NCBI RefSeq assembly: GCF_040560245.1
Contig: NZ_JAKMWP010000006.1
Direction: 5' to 3' (one strand)
Source: Morganella sibonii
Lineage (GTDB): Bacteria; Pseudomonadota; Gammaproteobacteria; Enterobacterales; Enterobacteriaceae
DNA: 64,000 nucleotides
Part shown: positions 35,197-42,263 of the stretch, in pieces
Layout: every line of letters starts with the position of its first letter
Numbering within the stretch: the first letter of the stretch is position 1
The notes under the pieces: model-generated
Seen by the model: the letters and a program-made list of their open reading frames with translations, nothing else
What the model was told of the DNA's origin: nothing
The model's database searches: none
Made by a program: the position numbers and the translations under genes

Positions 35197-35814
35197 ATGT
35201 CAACGCAATATGGTTTCTACATTGATTCAGGTCGCTGCACCGGCTGCAAAACCTGTGAGCTGGCCTGTAAAGACTTTAAAAACTTATCTCCGGACGTGAA
35301 TTTCCGCCGCATCTATGAATATGCGGGGGGCGACTGGACAGAGCAGGATGGGGTGTATCAGCAGAATGTGTTTGCTTACTACCTCTCCATCTCCTGTAAC
35401 CACTGTGATGACCCGGCCTGTGCCAAAGTCTGTCCGAGCGGTGCGATGCACAAACGGGAAGACGGCTTTGTGGTGGTGAATGAGGAAGTGTGTATCGGCT
35501 GCCGCTACTGCCATATGGCGTGCCCGTACGGAGCACCGCAGTTTGATGAGGTCAAAGGCCACATGACCAAATGTGACGGCTGCTATGAGCGCGTCGCGGA
35601 AGGCAAAAAACCGATTTGTGTCGAATCCTGCCCGCTGCGGGCACTGGATATGGGGCCGATTGAGGAACTGCGTGCCAAATACGGCACACTGGCGGAAATC
35701 GCGCCGCTGCCGTCTGCGGAATACACACATCCGAATATCGTTTTAAAACTGAATGCCAACAGCCGTCCTGTCGGGGATACCACAGGCCATCTGGCGAACC
35801 CGGAGGAGGTATAA
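35197..35814 (+). CDS. dmsB: DMSO reductase iron-sulfur subunit B
   Basis: DmsB carries electrons from DmsC to DmsA. It has 205 residues, as in E. coli, and four cysteine groups for four [4Fe-4S] clusters: CTGCKTCELAC, CNHCDDPACAKVC, CIGCRYCHMAC and CDGCYE...CVESC. It has no signal sequence and reaches the membrane with DmsA. GGAAGCG precedes its ATG, and dmsC starts 1 base after its stop. Confidence 0.96.
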   Translation: MSTQYGFYIDSGRCTGCKTCELACKDFKNLSPDVNFRRIYEYAGGDWTEQDGVYQQNVFAYYLSISCNHCDDPACAKVCPSGAMHKREDGFVVVNEEVCIGCRYCHMACPYGAPQFDEVKGHMTKCDGCYERVAEGKKPICVESCPLRALDMGPIEELRAKYGTLAEIAPLPSAEYTHPNIVLKLNANSRPVGDTTGHLANPEEV

Positions 35815-35815
35815 C

Positions 35816-36676
35816 ATGGGATCGGGAATTCATGAATGGCCGCTGATGTTCTTTACCACCATCGGGCAAAGTGTGGCAGGGGCGTTTATTGTGATGGCGG
35901 CGGTGCTGCTGTCCGGAAAACTGTCACCGGAGATGAACCGTAAAGTGCATTACAGCATGTTCGGCCTGTGGGGGCTGATGGGCGTCGGTTTCCTGCTCTC
36001 CATGATGCACATGGGCACACCGCTGCGCGCGTTTAATGCGTTTAACCGTCTCGGCAGTTCGTCGCTCAGTAATGAAATTGCGGCTGGTTCGGTCTTCTTC
36101 GCGGCCGGTGGTTTTTACTGGCTGCTGGCGGTGCTGAACAAAATGCCGGCGGCGCTTGGTAAGCTCTGGCTGCTGGTGGTCATGGTGCTGGCGGTGGTCT
36201 TTATTTACGCCATTCCGCAGGTTTACCAGATTGCCACGGTGCCGACCTGGCACACCCCGTATACGACAATCCACTTTGTGCTGACAGCGCTGCTGGGCGG
36301 ACCGGTACTGGCTGCTCTGCTGCTGCGGATTGCCGGGTTTGACCTGCGCTGTATCAGCTGGCTGCCGCTGGTGAGTATTATCGCGCTGGTGGCGAGTGCG
36401 GTTGCGGTGACGTCACAGGCGTTTGATCTGGCCTCTATCCGCAGCTCAGTACAGAGCGCATCCGCGCTGGTGCCGGAGTTCGGCCTGTATATGGGCTGGC
36501 GTCTGGTTCTGCTGGTGCTGGGTCTGGCCTGCTGGGTCCTGCCGCTGGTGAAACGGGCGAATCCGCCGGTGATCATGATGCTGGCTGGTTTTATCCTGGT
36601 GCTGGCCGGGGAAATCATCGGCCGCGGTATTTTCTACGGGCTGCACATGACAGTGGGTATGGCCTATCTGTCCTGA
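35816..36676 (+). CDS. dmsC: DMSO reductase membrane anchor subunit C
   Basis: DmsC anchors DmsAB and oxidises menaquinol. The 286-residue protein (E. coli 287) has about eight hydrophobic helices, starting at MFFTTIGQSVAGAFIVMAAVLL and ending near GEIIGRGIFYGLHMTVGMAYLS. The start at 35816 has GGAGGAGG upstream; the longer open frame overlaps dmsB and is not used. Confidence 0.95.
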   Translation: MGSGIHEWPLMFFTTIGQSVAGAFIVMAAVLLSGKLSPEMNRKVHYSMFGLWGLMGVGFLLSMMHMGTPLRAFNAFNRLGSSSLSNEIAAGSVFFAAGGFYWLLAVLNKMPAALGKLWLLVVMVLAVVFIYAIPQVYQIATVPTWHTPYTTIHFVLTALLGGPVLAALLLRIAGFDLRCISWLPLVSIIALVASAVAVTSQAFDLASIRSSVQSASALVPEFGLYMGWRLVLLVLGLACWVLPLVKRANPPVIMMLAGFILVLAGEIIGRGIFYGLHMTVGMAYLS

Positions 36677-36686
36677 TACAGTCAGC

Positions 36687-36733
36687 GCGTATCCTGTTAC
36701 TGTTTTCCGTCCGGAAACCGTGGCAGGATACGC
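36687..36733 (+). repeat. Hairpin between dmsC and dmsD
   Basis: GCGTATCCTG (36687-36696) and CAGGATACGC (36724-36733) pair perfectly, and TTTCCG-TC-CGGAAA makes an inner stem. There is no T-run. It may protect the dmsABC message or lower expression of dmsD. Confidence 0.5.
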
Positions 36734-36761
36734 CGGTATTTTATTGCGGGGATCCTGAGTT

Positions 36762-37373
36762 ATGAGTGAGCAAGCAGTCAGTGATATTGCCTTAACGGCC
36801 CGTATTCTCGGGGCGGCATTTTATTATCCGCCGTCAGAAATCGCACAGATAACGGAACTGCTCTCTTCCGGTGAGTGGGTGGCGGAATGGCCGTATGGTG
36901 ATGACGCACAAAAGCAGAACGCAGCGCAGAAACTGAATACCGCTGTCAGCGGGGAGGAAACATTACCGCAGGCGTATCAGCGGCTGTTTATCGGCCCGCA
37001 GGCTCTGCCCGCATCACCGTGGGGCTCTGTCTGGCTGGATAAAGAGCAGGTACTGTTCGGGGATTCCGCAGTTGCCCTGCGTGAATGGATGCGTGTGCAT
37101 CAGGTGGATATTGCACTGTCGCAGAATGAGCCGGAAGATCACATCGGTTTGTTACTGATGATGGTGGCCTGGACAGCGGAAAACCGTCCTGATGCCCTGA
37201 ATTCGCTGCTGGCGGAACACCTGCTGCCATGGGCACGTTTCTATCTGGCGCGCATGCAGGAAAGATGCGGCAGCCCGTTTTATGAAGGATTATCTGCCCT
37301 GACCGCCCTGACACTCCGCGGCTGGCAGGATGCTTTGCTGGTGATCCCGGCAGAGAAAACTATCTTCGCCTGA
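36762..37373 (+). CDS. dmsD: DmsD/TorD-family redox enzyme maturation chaperone
   Basis: DmsD binds the twin-arginine signal of DmsA during cofactor insertion. It has 203 residues (E. coli 204) and the family segments RLFIGPQALPASPWGSVWLD, LFGDSAVALREWM and QNEPEDHIG, the last being the signal-peptide binding loop region. In E. coli dmsD lies with ynfEFGH; here it directly follows dmsABC, which makes the locus self-contained. Confidence 0.94.
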   Translation: MSEQAVSDIALTARILGAAFYYPPSEIAQITELLSSGEWVAEWPYGDDAQKQNAAQKLNTAVSGEETLPQAYQRLFIGPQALPASPWGSVWLDKEQVLFGDSAVALREWMRVHQVDIALSQNEPEDHIGLLLMMVAWTAENRPDALNSLLAEHLLPWARFYLARMQERCGSPFYEGLSALTALTLRGWQDALLVIPAEKTIFA

Positions 37374-37392
37374 CGTGCCGCCGCATCAGAGT

Positions 37393-37430
37393 AAAAAGCG
37401 CCTCCGGTCTGCACCGGGGGCGCTTTTTTT
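37393..37430. terminator. Bidirectional terminator dmsD/small secreted protein
   Basis: AAAAAGCGCC-TCCGG and CCGGG-GGCGCTTTTTTT form a long stem with T-runs on both sides. Confidence 0.88.
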
Positions 37431-37440
37431 ACGGCGGATA

Positions 37441-37731
37441 CTACCGGCCGAGGTCAAATTCATTAATTTTTGCCAGCATCTCCGGGTCATTGCGGTATTT
37501 TTCACGCAATACTTTCTGCTGCTCTTTAGCCGGAGGACAGGTTTCATCCAGTGCTTTTCTGATATCTTTTTTCTGATCTTCCGGCAGGGATACATCCCAT
37601 TCACCAGAGAAATAAATGCAGTTTTCTGCATTATCCGTAAAGATTTCCATCTCATCCGCACTGTTCTGATCTGCCGCGGCGGCAGGCAGAGAAAGCGCTG
37701 CCAGGCTCAGCAGCATTATCAGGTGTTTCAT
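37441..37731 (-). CDS. Small exported protein under a Fur box, function unknown
   Basis: This 96-residue protein begins with a clear signal peptide (LIMLLSLAALSLPAAAA, cleavage probably after residue 20). The mature part is charged, helical near the end, and has two cysteines (38 and 65) that could form a disulfide in the periplasm. I recognise no family. ATG at 37731 has GGAG before it; an upstream open stretch would start inside the Fur box and is not used. Position and the Fur box tie it to the iron locus; it might be a periplasmic accessory factor. Confidence 0.72.
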   Translation of the reverse strand: MKHLIMLLSLAALSLPAAAADQNSADEMEIFTDNAENCIYFSGEWDVSLPEDQKKDIRKALDETCPPAKEQQKVLREKYRNDPEMLAKINEFDLGR

Positions 37732-37750
37732 CCGTGTCTCCTGTTTTAAA

Positions 37751-37765
37751 TGATAATAATTGTCA
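37751..37765. promoter_or_regulatory. Fur box between small exported protein and AraC regulator
   Basis: TGATAATAATTGTCA matches the 7-1-7 Fur consensus at 13 of 14 specified positions. It lies in the 91-base divergent region, so it can control both genes. Confidence 0.82.
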
Positions 37766-37822
37766 TTTGATGTTTTTTTTGCCAGTATAGCCCGGTATTT
37801 CACCAGACGACGGCCGGGCCTT

Positions 37823-38707
37823 ATGACTGAAAACGCATCTTTATCCTGTATCCCGCCTCTGCATAAACAGGTGGCGGAATATCATTTCCGCGACAAAATT
37901 CTGCTGCGTCAGGGGATCATGTCTGTCAGCGATGATATTGCGCTGGAAGAACGTTATGACGCGGGGCTCAAACTGATCGTTGTTCACAGCGGCCGGGTTC
38001 ACAGCGAAAGCACCGGCGGACAGCAGATTACGATCGATTCACCGGCAGTTTTTATTGCGGCGGGCAGTGATAATTACACATTACAGAATCGGTTTAAAGC
38101 CGGTGTACCCCTGCATTACACACTCTTACAACTCTCTCCTGACTGGCTTGAACAGCAGCAGATTCTGTTACCGGCAGTTTTCGGCGGCGGGCAGGCGCTG
38201 TCGCTCCGCCATATCGCTCTCGGCGGCCGGATCGCTGCCTGTGCGGGGCAATTGTTTGACAGTACGGTTCAGGATGCACTGAAACCGCTCTACTATGCCG
38301 GAAAAGCCGGTGAATTCGCGGCACTGTGCCTGCAACAGGTGATAACCGCACCGGCAGCGGCACATAAACCGCTCAGCCGCCGGGAAATAAGCGGTCTGCA
38401 ACGGGCAGAAGAGATCCTGCGTGATGAAATGGAAAACCCGCCGTGCCTGGAACAACTGGCACTGCGTACCGGGCTGAACAGCCGCAAACTGACTCAGGGA
38501 TTCAGGCAGAGGCATGGTCAGTCTGTGTACGGCTGGTTGCAGGAACTGCGCTTACAGACGGCCTGGCAGATGCTGACCACGCAGGGTGAGGCGATATCTG
38601 CCGTTGCGTATCATGTGGGTTACACCCCCGCCCATTTCTCGGTGGTTTTCCGCAAACGCTTCGGATTGGCGCCCGGGGATGTGCGCAAACGGCATTTTTG
38701 TAACTGA
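37823..38707 (+). CDS. AraC-family regulator, PchR/YbtA-like
   Basis: This 294-residue protein has a variable N-terminal sensor part and a C-terminal pair of helix-turn-helix motifs (about residues 190-290: LEQLALRTGLNSRKLTQGFRQ and ISAVAYHVGYTPAHFSVVFRK). In siderophore loci such regulators (PchR, YbtA, AlcR) bind ferri-siderophore and activate uptake genes. That role is suggested by the Fur box before it, the siderophore transport genes after it and the repeat pairs at 38715 and 42170. The ATG at 37823 follows a GGCCGGGCC stretch without a clear ribosome site. Confidence 0.85.
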   Translation: MTENASLSCIPPLHKQVAEYHFRDKILLRQGIMSVSDDIALEERYDAGLKLIVVHSGRVHSESTGGQQITIDSPAVFIAAGSDNYTLQNRFKAGVPLHYTLLQLSPDWLEQQQILLPAVFGGGQALSLRHIALGGRIAACAGQLFDSTVQDALKPLYYAGKAGEFAALCLQQVITAPAAAHKPLSRREISGLQRAEEILRDEMENPPCLEQLALRTGLNSRKLTQGFRQRHGQSVYGWLQELRLQTAWQMLTTQGEAISAVAYHVGYTPAHFSVVFRKRFGLAPGDVRKRHFCN

Positions 38708-38714
38708 ATGTCCG

Positions 38715-38746
38715 GCAAGCGAAAGAAATAGCCCCGCAAACGAAAG
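38715..38746 (+). promoter_or_regulatory. 21-bp-spaced direct repeat before the ABC operon
   Basis: GCAAGCGAAAG (38715-38725) and GCAAACGAAAG (38736-38746) are direct repeats whose starts are exactly 21 bp apart, two turns of DNA. A related pair at 42170 has the same spacing. This is the form of an AraC-dimer operator, probably for the regulator just upstream. Confidence 0.65.
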
Positions 38747-38808
38747 GGTTGCCGCTGGTGACATAACCGGCTGTCCGTTACTCTCCGCAGAGGACTGCGG
38801 AGAACATC

Positions 38809-40524
38809 ATGTATCACGACTTACGGGCGTTGTTGCGCCCCTTTTATACCCTGCTGGCGACAGCACTTTTCTTTCAGACGATCGCCGGTATCGCCTCGTT
38901 GTTACCCTGGCTGGCACTGTATCAGTGGGCGGATGCACAACCTGCCAGCCATAACGGCTGGCTGGCGGCTGCGGCGGCCGGAGGTGTTATCTGGCTGGCG
39001 GCTCAGACACTGGCGTTTCATCTTACCCACATCACCGATGACCGTTTCAGTTACCGGCTGCGGCTGCAACTGGCGGAGAAAATGCGCAATCTGCCGCTGA
39101 ACTGGTTTGTGCAGCAGGGGCGCAGCGGGGTGGATCAGTATGTGCAGCAGGATATCAGCGCACTGCATCAGCTGGTTGCGCATGCACCGGCCGATATTGT
39201 CCGGCTGATACTGGTTCCGCTCCCGGCGGTACTTTTACTGTTGCTGATTAATCCCCTGTTGCTGATCCTGTCACTGCTGCCGGTGTGCGGGGCATTTTAC
39301 TGTTTCCGGCTGACCCGTTCCGGACGCTGCCGCGATATTTTTGCTCAGCGTGATAACGCATTGCGTGCATTATCCGGTGATTACCGGACTCTGGCCGAAA
39401 ATCCGCTGATTGCGCAGCAATTTCCCGGCCGCGGCATTGTGCGTAAAACTGAATTATCACTGTCACATTTCCTGTCTGTTTTTCATCAGTGGGTCATCAA
39501 AACCGGCCGTCCGGCGGCAATGGCACAGATCCTGCTCAGTTCGGTTCTGCTGGCGGTCTGGCTGCTTCTCTGTGCGTTTGTGACCGGGCAGACATTATCG
39601 GCGGCGGCGCTGACCCTGTTTATTCTCCTGCTGCGCAGTATTACTGAGCCGGTTGCGGCGATGGGGCACGGCGCCGATGCATTGCAGGCCGGTGCCCGTG
39701 CTGCCGCGCGTATCAGTCAGTTGCTGCGGCAGCCGGAAATTACCTGTGGCAGCGGGCAGTATGATAATGCCGCTCTGCTGCCGCGTTCAGTACCGCTGGA
39801 GGTACTGAATATCTCACTGAGTGCCGGGGAAGGGCACACACAAACATCTGTACTGCGTGATGTCTCGTTTTCGCTGGCGGCAGGGGAAAGTGTTGCGATT
39901 ATCGGGCCGTCCGGTGCCGGTAAAAGCTCGCTGCTGAGGCTGATCGCACGTTTTATGCTGCCGGATACCGGCGATATTCTCCTTGCAGGCAGGCCGCTGT
40001 CTGCATGGTCACGTACCGGGCTGAACCAGCTGGTGACGATCGTGATGCAAAACAGTGAGCCGCTGCCCGGCACGCTGCGTGACAATCTGCTGCTGTTTAA
40101 CCCGCAGGCTTCGCAATCACAGGTACAGCATGCGGTCACTGCCGCCTGTTTTGATGAGGTGATTGCGGCACAGGTGAAAGGGATTGATGCACTGATCGGC
40201 ACCGATGTTCAGCTTTCCGGCGGTGAAGCGCAACGGCTGGCCATTGCCCGCGCCCTGATTGCGCAAAGCCCGCTTCTGCTGGCGGACGAACCGACATCCG
40301 CACTGGACCCGGAGAATGCTGGTATGATTTTTGATGCGCTGCTCAGCAGCCCGGGAACCCGTCTGATTGTCACGCATGACCTTATGCTGGCAAGACGCGC
40401 GGATCGGATGCTGTTTATGGCTGACGGCACGATTGCCGCAACCGGCACACATGAGATGCTGATGGCGGAGTGCGCGGCATACCGGGAATTTGTTATGCAG
40501 CAGGAGAAACAACATGAAGCATGA
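38809..40524 (+). CDS. ABC transporter permease/ATPase, YbtP/IrtA-like
   Basis: This 571-residue protein joins a six-helix exporter-type membrane domain (residues 1-310) to an ATPase domain with Walker A GPSGAGKSSLL, signature LSGGEAQRLAIARAL and Walker B LLLADEPTSALD. Pairs of such half-transporters in siderophore loci (YbtPQ, IrtAB) import ferri-siderophores though they have an exporter fold. No periplasmic binding protein is present, which fits this type. It overlaps the second half-transporter by 11 bases. Confidence 0.88.
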   Translation: MYHDLRALLRPFYTLLATALFFQTIAGIASLLPWLALYQWADAQPASHNGWLAAAAAGGVIWLAAQTLAFHLTHITDDRFSYRLRLQLAEKMRNLPLNWFVQQGRSGVDQYVQQDISALHQLVAHAPADIVRLILVPLPAVLLLLLINPLLLILSLLPVCGAFYCFRLTRSGRCRDIFAQRDNALRALSGDYRTLAENPLIAQQFPGRGIVRKTELSLSHFLSVFHQWVIKTGRPAAMAQILLSSVLLAVWLLLCAFVTGQTLSAAALTLFILLLRSITEPVAAMGHGADALQAGARAAARISQLLRQPEITCGSGQYDNAALLPRSVPLEVLNISLSAGEGHTQTSVLRDVSFSLAAGESVAIIGPSGAGKSSLLRLIARFMLPDTGDILLAGRPLSAWSRTGLNQLVTIVMQNSEPLPGTLRDNLLLFNPQASQSQVQHAVTAACFDEVIAAQVKGIDALIGTDVQLSGGEAQRLAIARALIAQSPLLLADEPTSALDPENAGMIFDALLSSPGTRLIVTHDLMLARRADRMLFMADGTIAATGTHEMLMAECAAYREFVMQQEKQHEA

Positions 40525-42217
40525 TCCGCTGAAAGCGCTGGTTTATTCCCTGAAAGGACCGGTATTGCTGATGGCTGCCGGTGCGGTACTTGAAGGGATC
40601 TGCGGATTACTGCTGATCCCGGTGATCCTGACTCTGCCGTCTGATCCGCTCCCGGCGCTGCGGAATCTGGGGATCGCGTCCGTTATCACGCTGATCGTAC
40701 AGTATATTGCCCTGCAACAGGGCTTTCTGGCCGGAACAACTGTGATGCGCCGCCTGACACTTGCACTGATCCGGCATATCCCGCGCCGTCTGTCACCGGA
40801 TAACAGCGCCGGGGAATTACTGACGGGAGCACTTATCCCAGCGGCGGCGATTCCGGCACATCTGCTTTCCCCGCTGATCAGTACCGTCATGATACCGCTG
40901 ACGATTGTTACCGGTCTGCTGTTTTACTCCCCCGTGACAGCGCTCCTGTTTGCCGCAACCGCCGGGATACTGATTGCCGCACTCCGCCTCAGTGCGCAGC
41001 GGCTGAAACGGGATGAAACCGGACTCCTCCGCGCCCGTGCCGGGGCTGCGCAGGCGTTGGGTGATTTTGCATTCCATCAGGCACTGTTGCGCAAAAGCGG
41101 TCAGATGAGCGGAGCGGTACAGCAATTACAGCAGACACTGTCGGCACAGCATGAATCCCAAATCAGGCTTCTGCGCCGCAGCCTGCCGTATCATCTGCTA
41201 TCCGGGCTGCTGATCCAGCTGATTTTTATCGTGATTCTGATCGCAGGCGCATGGCAGGTTTCTCACGGCACAATCACACTGAACGGCTGGCTGGCGGTGA
41301 TGGTACTGATCGCCCGTTTTATTGAGCCGCTGAACCAGCTTTCCCATATTGATCAGGCGCTGCGTCAGGCGAAGGCTGCACTGAATGCGGCAGAGCAGAA
41401 GCTGAGGGGGGAAACCCGCTGTTCACCGGCACACAGCGGAAAACCGCAGTCAGCCGGGGTCTCGGCTGAGTCGCTGACAGCACTGTCTGATGACGGAAAA
41501 ATGTTGCTGCATGCGGTATCTGTGACCTGTCCGGAGAACAGTCTGACCGTCATTACCGGCCCGTCCGGTGCCGGAAAAACCACATTGCTGCACCTGCTGG
41601 CGCGGACAGCTGATCCGCAGAGCGGAATGGTCTGTTACGGCGATCTGCCGGTGACGTCGCTGTCTGAAACGGTACTGGCATCGTTCCGTCAGCTGGTGCC
41701 GCAATCTTCCGGGCTGCTGCGCGGCTCTCTGCGCTGGTCACTGTTACAGGGAGCTGCAACCCCGGACGATGCGGAGTTGCTTGCGCAACTGCGGAAAACA
41801 GGTCTGCACCTTACCTCGGCACAACTGGATGACGATACCGGTGAACAGGGCGATCACTTTTCCGGGGGCGAAAAGCAGCGGCTGTGTCTGGCCCGGGCGC
41901 TGTTTGCCGCACCGGCGATACTGCTGGCGGATGAACCGACCGCCAGTCTCGATGCGGTCAGCCGTGATAACGTCATCCGTCTGCTGGCGGAGTGGCCGGG
42001 AACCCGGATTGTGGTGACGCACAGCCCGGCACTTGCCCGTGCGGCTGACAGGGTTATCGTGCTGGACAACGGTTATCTCTGTGCGCAGGGCACTCCGGCG
42101 GAAGTCGCACAGCAATCTGACTGGTTCGCCGGTTTTTGTGCTGCCGGACAGAAGACCGCTGAAATTGATCGGCAATCGACAGAAATTGTCCGGCAATCGA
42201 AACCGCAGATTATCTGA
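40514..42217 (+). CDS. ABC transporter permease/ATPase, YbtQ/IrtB-like partner
   Basis: The second half-transporter has 567 residues with the same layout: hydrophobic helices to about residue 300, then Walker A GPSGAGKTTLL, signature FSGGEKQRLCLARAL and Walker B ILLADEPTASLD. The start at 40514 has AGGAG ahead; the ORF extension upstream lies in the first gene. The C-terminal tail holds a seven-residue repeat (EIDRQST, EIVRQSK), because the 21-bp operator repeat is embedded in the codons. Low sequence identity with the first protein suggests a heterodimer. Confidence 0.88.
   Translation: MKHDPLKALVYSLKGPVLLMAAGAVLEGICGLLLIPVILTLPSDPLPALRNLGIASVITLIVQYIALQQGFLAGTTVMRRLTLALIRHIPRRLSPDNSAGELLTGALIPAAAIPAHLLSPLISTVMIPLTIVTGLLFYSPVTALLFAATAGILIAALRLSAQRLKRDETGLLRARAGAAQALGDFAFHQALLRKSGQMSGAVQQLQQTLSAQHESQIRLLRRSLPYHLLSGLLIQLIFIVILIAGAWQVSHGTITLNGWLAVMVLIARFIEPLNQLSHIDQALRQAKAALNAAEQKLRGETRCSPAHSGKPQSAGVSAESLTALSDDGKMLLHAVSVTCPENSLTVITGPSGAGKTTLLHLLARTADPQSGMVCYGDLPVTSLSETVLASFRQLVPQSSGLLRGSLRWSLLQGAATPDDAELLAQLRKTGLHLTSAQLDDDTGEQGDHFSGGEKQRLCLARALFAAPAILLADEPTASLDAVSRDNVIRLLAEWPGTRIVVTHSPALARAADRVIVLDNGYLCAQGTPAEVAQQSDWFAGFCAAGQKTAEIDRQSTEIVRQSKPQII
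42170..42201 (+). promoter_or_regulatory. 21-bp-spaced direct repeat inside the end of the second ABC gene
   Basis: CGGCAATCGA occurs at 42170-42179 and at 42191-42200, exactly 21 bp apart. The motif shares GGCAA-CGA with the pair at 38715. It lies about 30 bases before the Fur box and 65 bases before the receptor start, a good place for an activator site. Confidence 0.65.
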
Positions 42218-42228
42218 AACGGATAAAA

Positions 42229-42243
42229 TGATAACGATTATCA
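42229..42243. promoter_or_regulatory. Fur box of the TonB-dependent receptor
   Basis: TGATAACGATTATCA matches the Fur 7-1-7 consensus at 13 of 14 specified positions; the flanks (AA before, TTT after) extend the palindrome. It lies 20 bases before the receptor start codon. Confidence 0.88.
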
Positions 42244-42263
42244 TTTCATAAGCCGGAACAGAC

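Noticed and set aside
42155..42205. Heptad repeat EIDRQST/EIVRQSK as a protein feature of the ABC transporter
   Set aside because: The repeat period is 21 bp and matches the operator pair before the operon, so it is better explained as DNA-level function at the gene end.
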